Below, in pieces: positions 1-8,298 of a stretch of DNA of 16,420 nucleotides. The notes below the pieces were generated by a model. That model had not been told where the DNA came from. It saw only the letters and a program-made list of their open reading frames with translations, and did no database searches. The stretch is from Gammaproteobacteria bacterium (GTDB taxonomy: Bacteria; Pseudomonadota; Gammaproteobacteria; Magnimaribacterales; Magnimaribacteraceae): assembly GCA_002730855.1 (NCBI GenBank), contig PCBA01000050.1:1-16420 (forward strand), given 5' to 3'. The position numbers and the translations under genes are program-made. Every line of letters begins with the position of its first letter. The first letter of the stretch is position 1.

Positions 1-9
1 ATTTTTTTA

Positions 10-1359
10 TCATAATCTGCTCTTAGTTGGTTCAATAATACCTAACTCAAAATCAGTTGCCTTAGGAGAATTGGGGTCAAGATGATCATATTTAATTAGC
101 CCATCTACAAATACCATTTCTGTTTTTGCATAAACACTGAAAGGATTTAGATCCCAAATCACAAGATCTGCCATTTTCCCTTTTTCTATAGTGCCTGTTT
201 TGTCTAAAATCCCTAAAGCTTTTGCAGGGTTTTTAGTAATCCATTGGATCGCTCTCTTCCTTGGTATTTCGAAACCTGCTCTCCTTCCAGCCGCCATAGC
301 TTTTGCGGCTTCCTGATTTAATCTTTGTATACCTACAGCAGAATCGGAATGTACTATAGCGCAACCTTGTCCTCCTTTTGCCTGATCAACTATTGCAACA
401 TTCTCCCAAACCATATCAAAAGCTTCATGCTTAAAACCCCACCAATCGGCCCACATTGCTGCACACACATTATTCTCGGCTAAGATGTCTGCAACTTTAT
501 AAGCTTCGATTGCATGATGAAAAGTAGTTACTTTATACTCAAACTCTTCTGCTATATCTAACATAACTGCCATTTCTTCACCCCGATAGCAGTGATTCTG
601 TATTAAGATTTCTCCATCTAGGACCCCTTTAAGGGTATCTAATTTTAGATCTCTTGGAGAACCTCCTTTGTCTTTATACTCCTTGGCCTTTATCCAAGCA
701 GAACGATATCCGGCTACATTTCCCATTCTGGTTGAAGGTTCTTGGCTAGACCCATAAACCCTTTTTGGGTTTTCTCCACAAGCCATCTTTAAGGTATACG
801 GCGCTTCGGGAAACTTCATCCCCTGTACAGTCCTTGACCAAACATTCTTTAAGGTAACACCCCTTCCACCGAATAAATTCGCGGAACCAGGAAGTACATG
901 AAAAGTTGTGATCCCCCCTTTTAGGGCTAATGGCATTTGAGCGTCTTGAGTCCATACCGAATGTTCAGCCCATACGTGAGGAGTTACAGGGCTTGTTGCT
1001 TCGTTACCATCAGAATTAGATCTTAAACTTGGAGAAGAATAAACACCCATGTGAGAGTGGATATCTATAATTCCAGGTGTAATCCATTTTCCTTCAGCAT
1101 TGATTACTCTAGCGTCTTCAGGTACATCAATAGAATCTGAAATCTGCTCAAATACGTTATTTTTTATTAGAATGTCTGCCCCTTCTAACTCTTCTCCCGA
1201 ACCCGTAAGTACTCTGCCGTCTTTTATGAGAACAACCCCACTATCAATAGGACTATAGGTAGACACGTATACATCTTTCCTTTCTACATTATCAGATAGA
1301 TCTGAACAGGCAGCTAGCAATACTATTATTAGGGAAGATATAAATCTAAACATAGCCAT
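10..1359 (-). CDS. Lipoprotein amidohydrolase (imidazolonepropionase-like metal hydrolase)
   Basis: This is a 449-residue member of the amidohydrolase superfamily. The N terminus has a short hydrophobic stretch (residues 4-17) ending in lipobox LLAAC with Cys18. Serine follows the cysteine, so the mature lipoprotein should go to the outer membrane under the Lol +2 rule. Visible metal-site motifs are HSH (101-103), His256, His281/282 and HSD (337-339). Lys171 in GRGVTLK might be a carboxylated bridging lysine, but that is uncertain. The C-terminal GxIExGKxADLVIWD stretch (389-403) is typical of the family's second beta-sandwich. The substrate cannot be read from sequence; a cyclic amide, dipeptide or similar compound outside the cytoplasm is plausible. 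It is the last gene of pyrE-ribE-amidohydrolase, 18 bases after ribE. Two starts are possible (Met1, Met3), and neither has a Shine-Dalgarno site. The family assignment is firm; the substrate is unknown. Confidence 0.88.
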   Translation of the reverse strand: MAMFRFISSLIIVLLAACSDLSDNVERKDVYVSTYSPIDSGVVLIKDGRVLTGSGEELEGADILIKNNVFEQISDSIDVPEDARVINAEGKWITPGIIDIHSHMGVYSSPSLRSNSDGNEATSPVTPHVWAEHSVWTQDAQMPLALKGGITTFHVLPGSANLFGGRGVTLKNVWSRTVQGMKFPEAPYTLKMACGENPKRVYGSSQEPSTRMGNVAGYRSAWIKAKEYKDKGGSPRDLKLDTLKGVLDGEILIQNHCYRGEEMAVMLDIAEEFEYKVTTFHHAIEAYKVADILAENNVCAAMWADWWGFKHEAFDMVWENVAIVDQAKGGQGCAIVHSDSAVGIQRLNQEAAKAMAAGRRAGFEIPRKRAIQWITKNPAKALGILDKTGTIEKGKMADLVIWDLNPFSVYAKTEMVFVDGLIKYDHLDPNSPKATDFELGIIEPTKSRL

Positions 1360-1377
1360 ATCAGGATAAAGAGAAGA

Positions 1378-1980
1378 TTAACATTGAGCAAGTTCTGTTT
1401 TACTTGCTTTGTCTGTTGAATAAACGCTCTGATCTATTTCAATATTTAACATACTATTTTCATTCACTTCAGATAGATTTGTTGCTCCTAAAGTCTCAGG
1501 AATTAGAAATACCGAAAAACTATTCTTTTCTTTCTTCGCAACCGTAAGGCTGGCTCCATTAATTGCCACAAAGCCTTTAAGGTAAATATAGTCTAGCCAT
1601 TTAGGAGGGCATTCTATTCTTAACTCAACTTCTCCATCATTTTGAAGAATTTCTGATTTGCCTTTACAAGATACGTGACCAGAGACTATATGACCTCCTA
1701 TTTCATCACCATATTTTAGAGATCTTTCAAGATTAACCTTGGCTCCGGGTTTTATCTCATCTAAGTTAGTTACTCTAAGTGTCTCTTTAATAACATCAAA
1801 AAACATAATATTTTTGTTAGATCCAACAGCTGTTAAGCAAACACCATTGACAGAGACACTTGCTCCGTCTAAAAGATTGGCTGTAAAAGATTCCTTTACT
1901 GACACTTCAATAGATAAGCCGGTTTGGGTTTCTTCCGCGCTCCTAATCTCACCAACTTCTTGTATTATTCCTGTGAACAT
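1378..1980 (-). CDS. ribE: Riboflavin synthase, alpha chain
   Basis: The product (200 residues) joins two molecules of 6,7-dimethyl-8-ribityllumazine to give riboflavin and the pyrimidinedione, the last step of riboflavin synthesis in the cytoplasm. It opens with the family hallmark MFTGIIQEVG and shows the two internally repeated lumazine-binding barrels: SVNGVCLT (43-50) with GGHIVSGHV (95-103) in or near the first half, and AINGASLTV (139-147) in the second. Length is normal for the trimeric enzyme. Its ATG overlaps the pyrE stop as TAATG, so translation is probably coupled to pyrE. This placement, away from other rib genes and behind pyrE, leaves no room for an FMN riboswitch directly upstream. 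The E. coli name of the orthologue is ribC. Confidence 0.97.
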   Translation of the reverse strand: MFTGIIQEVGEIRSAEETQTGLSIEVSVKESFTANLLDGASVSVNGVCLTAVGSNKNIMFFDVIKETLRVTNLDEIKPGAKVNLERSLKYGDEIGGHIVSGHVSCKGKSEILQNDGEVELRIECPPKWLDYIYLKGFVAINGASLTVAKKEKNSFSVFLIPETLGATNLSEVNENSMLNIEIDQSVYSTDKASKTELAQC

Positions 1981-2609
1981 TACTGTTTAGATAGGTACTC
2001 TTTTATTAATTCAGCTTCATGGGCTTTATTTGATTGGTAAAAGAAATCAACCAAATGAGATATGGTTGCTAATGACCTTACATCCGAACTGGTCCTTTCT
2101 CTTATTAAGTCTCTTGCTAGCTTTCCTTCTACAGCTTCTTCTCTATCAAGTGCTACAACTGAAGAAACTACCTGTCCACCATACTCTTTCACCAAATCTA
2201 TTGATTGATTTAATGCAGTACCTGCCGTTAACACATCATCTAATATCAATACTTTTTTTCCTTTTACATTACCTACTATCTTCCCGCCCTCTCCGTGATC
2301 TTTTTCTTCCTTTCTATCAAAGCAAATAGAAATTGGTTCAGAAGTCCTATGGGTCAACGTAGAGGCTACTGCAGCCGCAAGGGGAATGCCTTTATATGCA
2401 GGGCCAAAGATTACTTCAAATTCTAATTCTTCTTCATCAATCAGGTCAGCATACAAATTAGACAATTTGTTTATAAATCCAAGGTCAAACAAGGCACTAA
2501 TATTAAAGAAATAGGGACTTTTCCTACCGGACTTTAAAGTAAAGTCTCCTAAAAGTAATGCTTCCGCTTTTAAGGCAAGCTTAAAAAAACTATTTTCTCT
2601 TTCGTTCAT
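1980..2609 (-). CDS. pyrE: Orotate phosphoribosyltransferase
   Basis: The 209-residue product transfers ribose 5-phosphate from PRPP to orotate, giving OMP in de novo pyrimidine synthesis. The PRPP-binding motif VLILDDVLTAGTA lies at 120-132. The flexible catalytic loop at 98-109 carries Arg99, Lys100, Lys103 and His105 in the same spacing and numbering as the classical enterobacterial enzyme. The N-terminal KSGRKSPYFFN (27-37) is the usual orotate/PRPP region. It is the first gene of a minus-strand operon with ribE and the amidohydrolase, and it is divergent from gmk across a 65-base gap. No Shine-Dalgarno site is visible before the ATG. Nothing in the sequence suggests a pyrimidine-sensing attenuator; the leader is too short. 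Confidence 0.97.
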   Translation of the reverse strand: MNERENSFFKLALKAEALLLGDFTLKSGRKSPYFFNISALFDLGFINKLSNLYADLIDEEELEFEVIFGPAYKGIPLAAAVASTLTHRTSEPISICFDRKEEKDHGEGGKIVGNVKGKKVLILDDVLTAGTALNQSIDLVKEYGGQVVSSVVALDREEAVEGKLARDLIRERTSSDVRSLATISHLVDFFYQSNKAHEAELIKEYLSKQ

Positions 2610-2674
2610 AAAAAGTTGTTAAAAACTTCATTATTTTAAATACATTTATCCTACAATAAACTTCTTTTTAACTT
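2610..2674. promoter_or_regulatory. Divergent promoter region between pyrE and gmk
   Basis: This 65-base AT-rich gap must drive two operons. On the plus strand TACAAT (2652-2657) matches five of six bases of a sigma70 -10 box and would give a leader of about 10 bases for gmk; no good -35 is seen. On the minus strand TAAAAT (plus positions 2633-2638) could serve pyrE with a leader of about 16 bases; a weak TTATTG lies 15 bases upstream of it. Both calls are by eye in AT-rich sequence and are tentative. Confidence 0.35.
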
Positions 2675-3292
2675 ATGGCTCATTTATTTGTTATTTCAGC
2701 TCCCTCAGGTACAGGGAAGACTTCATTAATTCATGCAATTTTGAATGATGAAATGTCTGAAAAAACTAAATTAGGAATTTCTTGTACAACTAGGAAAATA
2801 AGAGACGATGAAGAGAATGGAGTTTCTTATTTCTTTTTAAAAGAAGATGAATTCTCTCAAAAAATTAATGATGATGAATTCTTAGAATTTGCAGAAGTCT
2901 TTGGAAACTTCTACGGCACTCCTAAAGCTTGGGTTCTTTCAACACTATCTGAAGGATACAATGTTATCTTGGAACTAGATGTCCAGGGTGCCATTCAGGT
3001 CAAGAAAGCTTTTCCAGAAGCAACTACTATTTTTATTATTCCACCGTCTTACGCTGATTTAGAAAATAGACTAAGCAAAAGGAATCAAGATTCACAAGCT
3101 GAAATAAAGAAAAGACTTTCAAAGGCAAAAGAAGAAATAAAGTCCGGAGAAGATTTTGAATATTTAGTGACTAATGATAATTTTGATAGTGCTTTTGCCG
3201 ATCTAGCTTCTATCGTTTTCTCAAACAAAGGCATCAGCTCGGAAAGAAAAAATCTAGCTAGCAAATGTTTAGATCATTTGCTGGATCATTAG
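2675..3292 (+). CDS. gmk: Guanylate kinase
   Basis: The 205-residue product phosphorylates GMP (and dGMP) to GDP with ATP in the cytoplasm. The P-loop SAPSGTGKTS is at 8-17, close to the N terminus as usual. The GMP-binding region at 36-54 keeps Ser36, Arg40, Arg43 and Tyr52, although the common RxPR proline is isoleucine here (TTRKIR). LELDVQGAIQVK (99-110) matches the family's second nucleotide motif, and FIIPPS (120-125) follows it. It leads the plus-strand cluster gmk-rpoZ-spoT-ridA-recG. GMK supplies the GDP that SpoT can convert to ppGpp, which fits its place in this conserved gammaproteobacterial cluster. No Shine-Dalgarno site precedes the ATG. Confidence 0.97.
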   Translation: MAHLFVISAPSGTGKTSLIHAILNDEMSEKTKLGISCTTRKIRDDEENGVSYFFLKEDEFSQKINDDEFLEFAEVFGNFYGTPKAWVLSTLSEGYNVILELDVQGAIQVKKAFPEATTIFIIPPSYADLENRLSKRNQDSQAEIKKRLSKAKEEIKSGEDFEYLVTNDNFDSAFADLASIVFSNKGISSERKNLASKCLDHLLDH

Positions 3293-3339
3293 GTTAGTTT
3301 CCTTTAGAATGCCCCACCTTAATTAAGAGTGACCGAATT

Positions 3340-3612
3340 ATGGCTAGAATTACTGTAGAAGATTGTTTAGATAAAGTTTCAACAAGATATGAACTTATCG
3401 TGCTGGCTGCAAAAAGAGCCCGCCAATTAGCTACTGGCGGCAGAAGACCCACTCTAGAATGGGAAGACGATAAGCCCACTGTAATGGCCCTTAGAGAAAT
3501 AGAAGCAGGCACAGTAACTACGGATAATATCAATGAACTTAAGGTTGATATAGCTGATTTAGAACAAGAATTCTCAGAAGGACTTTCTGCAGAAGACCTA
3601 CCACAAACTTAA
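3340..3612 (+). CDS. rpoZ: RNA polymerase omega subunit
   Basis: The 90-residue omega subunit helps fold and hold beta-prime in RNA polymerase and, in E. coli, forms part of a ppGpp-binding site. The start MARITVEDCL and the signature LAAKRARQL (22-30), GGRRP (33-37) and TVMALREIEAG (47-57) are those of the Gammaproteobacterial protein. The C-terminal tail is acidic and poorly conserved, as is usual. It follows gmk after 47 bases and precedes spoT by 67 bases, the standard gmk-rpoZ-spoT order that groups a ppGpp target with the ppGpp enzyme. A TAGAAT hexamer at 3305-3310 could be a local -10 box, but no matching -35 at normal spacing was found. Confidence 0.96.
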   Translation: MARITVEDCLDKVSTRYELIVLAAKRARQLATGGRRPTLEWEDDKPTVMALREIEAGTVTTDNINELKVDIADLEQEFSEGLSAEDLPQT

Positions 3613-3620
3613 AACAATCC

Positions 3621-3626
3621 TATAAT
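3621..3626 (+). promoter_or_regulatory. Candidate -10 box for spoT
   Basis: A perfect TATAAT hexamer lies nine bases after the rpoZ stop codon. It would start a transcript near 3633 with a leader of about 47 bases before the spoT ATG. The sequence 17 bases upstream (CTACCA) is a poor -35 box, so this may be a weak or activator-dependent promoter, or chance in AT-rich DNA. A second hexamer, TATTAT (3665-3670), is only nine bases from the ATG and would give a nearly leaderless message. Confidence 0.35.
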
Positions 3627-3679
3627 ATTAGCCTTAGGGCAAAAAAATAGAGATACTTTGTCTTTATTATTATAGTTTT

Positions 3680-5824
3680 ATGGAATCTATCGCCGCACTA
3701 TCAAAAAAGCTTGAAGATTATCTGAACCCCGCAGAGGTTAAACAGGTGAATAAAGCTTATGACTTTGCTTGTGAAGCACATTCAGGACAATATAGATCCA
3801 GTGGAGATCCTTACGTCTCTCACCCTGTTGCAGTAGCAAGCATACTAAGCACTCTCAGAATGGACGAAGATAGTCTTTCAGCTGCTATGTTGCATGATGT
3901 TATGGAAGACACAGGTATTCCTAAGACAGTTATTGAAAAGAAATTTAATAAGAATGTAGCAAACTTAGTAGACGGAGTAAGTAAATTAGACAAGCTTTCA
4001 ATTGTAAAAGGAACTGAAACCGAAGCAGAAAACCTTCAAAAGATGGTGTTGGCGATGTCTAAAGATATAAGAGTTATAGTGGTCAAGCTTGCAGATAGAT
4101 TGCATAACATGCGCACTCTTATGTACGTAGATAGAGAAAAGCAATTAAGAATTGCCAAAGAAACTTTAGAAATATATGCGCCTATAGCTCATAGAATAGG
4201 AATGAATAGCTTATACAGGGAGCTTGAAGATTTAGCTTTCAAAACCGTCTACCCTACTAGATACGAAAGACTCAAAGTTGCCGTTAAAAAAAACAGAGGC
4301 GGTCAAAAGAGGGTTCTTAACAAAATTCAAAAAGATATAAGCAGTAGACTGCTGAAAGAAGGTATAGCTGCTATTGTGGAAGGCAGAGAAAAACATATTT
4401 ATAGCATCTACAGAAAGATGAAAGAAAGAAGAAGATCTTTTGAAGAGATTATGGATGTTTATGCTATTAAAATTGTAGTTGATTCTGCTGAAAACTGTTA
4501 TCGATCCCTTGGCCATATTCACAGTTTGTACAAGCCAGTTGAAGGTAGATTTAAGGACTATATAGCCATACCAAAGTCTAATGGTTACCAGTCGATACAC
4601 ACAGGGGTTATTGGATTAAAAGGAATCCCCGTAGAGATACAAATAAAGACTCAAGAAATGAACGATATGGCGGAGAATGGCATCGCTTCTCATTGGCTAT
4701 ACAAATCAGGGGATAGGTCTGATTCCAGTCCACAAATTAAAGCTAGACGATGGGTAGCAGGATTATTAGAAATGAGAGAGAGCTACGAAACGACAGAAGA
4801 ATTCATAGAATCTGTTAAAACAGATATTTTTCCAGACGAAATTTATGTCTTTACGCCTCAAGGAGAGATAATTGAAATGTCAGCAGGTTCAACAGCAATA
4901 GATTTTGCTTATGCTGTTCATACTGATATTGGACACCACTGCAGAGCTTGTAGAATAAATAAAAAACTGGCCCCTCTGAGCGTTCCATTAGAAAGCGGTC
5001 AAACAGTAGAGATTCTTAGAGAAAAAGTTCCTCAAACTTCTCCTGCATGGCTTAACTTCGCAACAACTCCTAGAGCTAGAAGCAGCATTAGGCATTATCT
5101 AAGCAATCTAAAGACTTCTGAAGCGAGAAAATTTGGCAAGAAGTTATTAGACCAATCCTTGGCTAGCCTGAATATTAAACTAAGAGATATAGATAAAGAT
5201 GATCTAAGGGGAGCATTGGATAGTATTGGAGGCAGAAGTCTTAACAGAATATTAAAAGAAATAGGGTTGGGCTTGAGGGTTGCTAATATTGTAGCTCAAC
5301 AAATTGCTGGATTTGTGAACCAAGATAGTGAATTAAGATCTAACTCGGCAGTGCCTTTAGAAATAACTGGATCTGAAGGTCTAATTGTGAATTATGCTAC
5401 GTGTTGCAAGCCCATTCCCGGAGATTCTGTAATAGGACACTTTACTGCTGATAAAGGTCTGGTTGTGCATCAAGAAAGATGTAAAAATATCTTGTCATTT
5501 AGAGAGGACCCTCAGCAGTGCTTCCCTATAAATTGGGGTGAGCGCTCTGGTAGAGTGTTTACTGCTCAGATTAAGATTGTTGCAAATGATGAGCCTGGTC
5601 TCTTAGCTAATATAGCTTCGGCAATTACTGATGAAGAAACTAACATTTGCTCTATACAAACAACAGAATTAAATCCTGGTACTCACGATTTCGTGCTTGA
5701 CCTTGAGGTTTCTGATAGATTACATCTTTCTAAAATAATAAGAAAAATTAAAAATCTAAAACCAGTAGTATCAATATCAAGAATTCACGACCAAGAAATG
5801 AGGCAAGCAGAAGTCTTACATTAA
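3680..5824 (+). CDS. spoT: Bifunctional (p)ppGpp synthetase/hydrolase, SpoT type
   Basis: This 714-residue RelA/SpoT homologue makes and degrades the alarmone (p)ppGpp. The HD hydrolase domain looks intact: His48, His72-Asp73, Glu76-Asp77 and DRLHN (139-143). The synthetase domain keeps Asp259, Tyr303 in NGYQSIHT and Glu319 in VEIQIKT, and carries RFKD (290-293). RFKD is the charge pattern of bifunctional enzymes, rather than the EFDD of RelA, so both activities are likely. A TGS domain follows at about 386-447, then the helical region, the CC/zinc-finger-like part (Cys575, Cys576, His597, Cys601) and a C-terminal ACT domain from about 627 to 703. ridA starts two bases after its stop, so the two are probably cotranscribed. 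If the genome has no relA, this would be the only long RSH enzyme, but the window cannot show that. Confidence 0.96.
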   Translation: MESIAALSKKLEDYLNPAEVKQVNKAYDFACEAHSGQYRSSGDPYVSHPVAVASILSTLRMDEDSLSAAMLHDVMEDTGIPKTVIEKKFNKNVANLVDGVSKLDKLSIVKGTETEAENLQKMVLAMSKDIRVIVVKLADRLHNMRTLMYVDREKQLRIAKETLEIYAPIAHRIGMNSLYRELEDLAFKTVYPTRYERLKVAVKKNRGGQKRVLNKIQKDISSRLLKEGIAAIVEGREKHIYSIYRKMKERRRSFEEIMDVYAIKIVVDSAENCYRSLGHIHSLYKPVEGRFKDYIAIPKSNGYQSIHTGVIGLKGIPVEIQIKTQEMNDMAENGIASHWLYKSGDRSDSSPQIKARRWVAGLLEMRESYETTEEFIESVKTDIFPDEIYVFTPQGEIIEMSAGSTAIDFAYAVHTDIGHHCRACRINKKLAPLSVPLESGQTVEILREKVPQTSPAWLNFATTPRARSSIRHYLSNLKTSEARKFGKKLLDQSLASLNIKLRDIDKDDLRGALDSIGGRSLNRILKEIGLGLRVANIVAQQIAGFVNQDSELRSNSAVPLEITGSEGLIVNYATCCKPIPGDSVIGHFTADKGLVVHQERCKNILSFREDPQQCFPINWGERSGRVFTAQIKIVANDEPGLLANIASAITDEETNICSIQTTELNPGTHDFVLDLEVSDRLHLSKIIRKIKNLKPVVSISRIHDQEMRQAEVLH

Positions 5825-5826
5825 TT

Positions 5827-6207
5827 ATGAAAAAAAAAATTGAAACAACAAAAGCTCCAAGTGCAATTGGCCCTTATTCTCAAGCAATTGAGTCAGGAAA
5901 TCAGATTTATCTTTCAGGTCAGATTCCATTAGATCCAGAAACCATGGAGTTAGTAAAAGGTGAAGAGAATCAGATAAGACAAGTATTTGCTAATATTTCC
6001 GCTATATGCGAAGAAGCTAATTGTTCTATCAATGACATAGTTAAACTCAACGTTTCTTTACAAGATCTTTCTATGTTTGCTTTAGTCAATCAAATAATGT
6101 CTGAATTATTCTCAGAACCTTACCCCGCTAGAGCGGCACTACAAGTGGCTAGATTGCCCTTGGACTCTTTGATAGAAGTTGAAGCTATAGTAATAAGAAA
6201 TACTTAA
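5827..6207 (+). CDS. ridA: RidA family reactive enamine/imine deaminase
   Basis: The 126-residue product belongs to the YjgF/YER057c/UK114 family. The archetypal RidA hydrolyses 2-aminoacrylate and related enamines/imines released by PLP enzymes such as serine/threonine dehydratase, protecting those enzymes from damage. The key residues are present: Tyr17 in GPYSQA, Arg102 in PARAALQVARLP (corresponding to Arg105 of the E. coli protein) and Glu119 near the C terminus. The length is normal for the trimer-forming single-domain protein. It lies two bases after spoT and six bases before recG with no visible Shine-Dalgarno site, so it depends on the upstream transcript. The spoT-ridA order is also found in Pseudomonas-type genomes. 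An Arg at the key position argues for the RidA subgroup rather than Rid1-7 variants lacking it. Confidence 0.94.
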   Translation: MKKKIETTKAPSAIGPYSQAIESGNQIYLSGQIPLDPETMELVKGEENQIRQVFANISAICEEANCSINDIVKLNVSLQDLSMFALVNQIMSELFSEPYPARAALQVARLPLDSLIEVEAIVIRNT

Positions 6208-6213
6208 TTCCTT

Positions 6214-8298
6214 ATGGTTGAAGACAATAAAGATCTTCATTCAGTAGAGAATCTAAAAGGAGTTGGCCCAAAGATTTCTCAATCTTTGAAATCATTAGGT
6301 ATTACTTATATACAAGACGCCATGTTTCATCTTCCCTTTAGGTATGAAGATAGGACTGTCTTAACACCCATAGGCGAAGCCTCATATGAAAAATCAGTCC
6401 TAATTCAAGGAGAAATAGTTAAATCTACAGTTGTCTTTAGAGGCAGAAGAATGCTGTTTACAGAAATATATGATGGAACAGGTCGAATAACTATGCGCAT
6501 GTTTAACTTTGCAATGGCTCAGCACAAAGCCCTTAAAGAAGGCTTAATGGTTAGATGCTATGGGTCAGTAACTCCAGGGCCAAATGGCAAACAAATGATT
6601 CATCCCCAGTATCAGATATTCAATAAATCTGAAGACTTAGAGGTGGATAATTCACTTACGCCTGTCTATCCAACAACCTCTGGTTTACAACAGGGGAGGA
6701 TAAGAAAAGTTATAAAAGATTCAATTGATTATTGTGATAATCATAACCTGCTAAAAGAGACTTCTTCGGCGAGTATGGATTCCGGTTTTAATAATTTATG
6801 GGAAAATTTAAAATTTATTCATCATCCTCCTGCCCACATAGATATACAAACTCTTATTGAAGGACAACACCCTGCCCAAAGGGCCTTAATTAAAGAAGAA
6901 TTAGTTGCTCACATGTTATGTGCAGGAATATTAAAGAATGAGCTTGAAGGAAGATCAGGTCCGGCCATGGAAAAGATTACCAATACTCAAAATAAATTCA
7001 CTTCCTCTTTGGCATTTAAATTAACTAATGCTCAAAAAAGGACCTGGAATGAAATTAGATCAGATATGACGGGCAAAACTCCTATGAGGAGACTCTTGCA
7101 AGGAGATGTAGGTTCAGGGAAGACTTTAGTTGGTGCTTTAAGTGCCTTACATGCTCATGAGAATGGATGGCAAACTGCCTTCATGTGCCCGACAGAAATA
7201 TTAGCAGAACAGCACCACTTATCACTTACAGAATGGTTCTCACCTCATGACCTTAAAATAGAACTTCTAACTGGGTCAACAAACTCATCAAATAGGAAAG
7301 AAATAGTTACTAAACTCCAGACGGGAGAAATTAATATACTAGTAGGTACCCACGCCTTATTTCAAGAAGACGTTATCTTTAATCGTTTAGGTTTAACTGT
7401 AATAGATGAACAACACAGATTTGGTGTTCATCAAAGATTCTCGATGCTTGAAAAAGGAGGGACTAAGCAATTAAGCCCTCATCAATTAATTATGACAGCA
7501 ACCCCTATTCCTAGAACTCTGGCCATGACGGTTTACGGGTCTTTAGAAACTTCAATCATTGACGAGCTCCCACCCGGAAGAAAACCAGTAGAGACATCGG
7601 CTAGACCAAATTCTATGAGAAAAAAGGTTATTAAAAGGATTGAAGAAGTATGTTTGACGGGTCAAAGAGTCTATTGGGTATGTACTCTAATTGAAGACTC
7701 TGAAGAGCTTGAAGCCCAGTCAGCAGAAGAGCTCTTCAAGGAAATATCAGAATCTTTGCCGAACATAGATGTTGGTCTCGTACACGGGAGATTGAAAAAG
7801 AAAGCAAAAGATCAAGTAATTAAAAAATTTAGAGAAGGAAAAATACAATTACTTGTATGCACTACGGTAATAGAAGTAGGTGTAGATGTACCTGAAGCAA
7901 CCCTCATGATTATAGAAAACCCTGAAAGATTAGGCCTTTCACAACTTCATCAACTTAGAGGCAGAGTTGGAAGAAAAGCCGACTCTGATTCACACTGTTT
8001 GTTATTGTATAAAGAACCTTTAACCGCTTTGGCTGAAGAAAGAATAAGAACCATGCAAAAAACAAATGATGGGTTTGAGATAGCAGAAAAGGATCTTGAG
8101 TTAAGAGGAGCAGGAGATATTTTTGGAGTAAGGCAATCAGGTTTGATGGACCTAAAAATTGCAAATCCAATCAGAGATTCGGACTTACTAGAAGAGGCCC
8201 AAAATGAAGCGATTATAATTGCAAAAGATAACGATTCCTTTGCAAAAGTAATCGTTAGAAGATGGATTGGAGACAGAGCTGACTATTCTGAATCTTAA
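6214..8298 (+). CDS. recG: ATP-dependent DNA helicase RecG
   Basis: The 694-residue branch-migration translocase remodels stalled forks and Holliday junctions and resolves R-loops. The N-terminal wedge region begins at VENLKGVGPK (11-20) and includes an OB-fold at about 60-135. The superfamily 2 helicase core follows: Walker A GDVGSGKT (297-304), Walker B as DEQH in VIDEQHRFGVHQR (396-408), MTATPIPRT (427-435), LVHGRLKKKAKD (522-533) and QLRGRVGR (580-587). The length equals that of the E. coli enzyme. It is the last gene of the gmk cluster. Its stop codon overlaps that of the convergent cmoB by three bases, so no terminator fits between them and transcription presumably ends inside cmoB or reads into it antisense. 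The ATG lies six bases after ridA without a Shine-Dalgarno site. Confidence 0.97.
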   Translation: MVEDNKDLHSVENLKGVGPKISQSLKSLGITYIQDAMFHLPFRYEDRTVLTPIGEASYEKSVLIQGEIVKSTVVFRGRRMLFTEIYDGTGRITMRMFNFAMAQHKALKEGLMVRCYGSVTPGPNGKQMIHPQYQIFNKSEDLEVDNSLTPVYPTTSGLQQGRIRKVIKDSIDYCDNHNLLKETSSASMDSGFNNLWENLKFIHHPPAHIDIQTLIEGQHPAQRALIKEELVAHMLCAGILKNELEGRSGPAMEKITNTQNKFTSSLAFKLTNAQKRTWNEIRSDMTGKTPMRRLLQGDVGSGKTLVGALSALHAHENGWQTAFMCPTEILAEQHHLSLTEWFSPHDLKIELLTGSTNSSNRKEIVTKLQTGEINILVGTHALFQEDVIFNRLGLTVIDEQHRFGVHQRFSMLEKGGTKQLSPHQLIMTATPIPRTLAMTVYGSLETSIIDELPPGRKPVETSARPNSMRKKVIKRIEEVCLTGQRVYWVCTLIEDSEELEAQSAEELFKEISESLPNIDVGLVHGRLKKKAKDQVIKKFREGKIQLLVCTTVIEVGVDVPEATLMIIENPERLGLSQLHQLRGRVGRKADSDSHCLLLYKEPLTALAEERIRTMQKTNDGFEIAEKDLELRGAGDIFGVRQSGLMDLKIANPIRDSDLLEEAQNEAIIIAKDNDSFAKVIVRRWIGDRADYSES

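Noticed and set aside
1739..2329. Open frames on the plus strand opposite ribE and pyrE (1739-1990, 2030-2329)
   Set aside because: They lie opposite highly conserved enzymes and have low-complexity, leucine- or serine-rich translations.
2618..2672. Complementary segments GTTAAAAA (2618-2625) and TTTTTAAC (2665-2672) between pyrE and gmk, considered as an operator or hairpin
   Set aside because: The arms are low-complexity and 39 bases apart in very AT-rich sequence; no specific structure is supported.
1978..2674. FMN riboswitch before ribE or a pyrimidine attenuator before pyrE
   Set aside because: ribE starts on the pyrE stop codon, and the gap before pyrE is 65 bases shared with gmk. Neither leaves room for a structured leader, and no conserved riboswitch core was seen.
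3631..3647. GCCTTAGGGC followed by an A-run upstream of spoT, considered as a terminator
   Set aside because: The stem would be only three base pairs. The run is A on the plus strand, and read on the minus strand the T-run comes before the hairpin, not after it.
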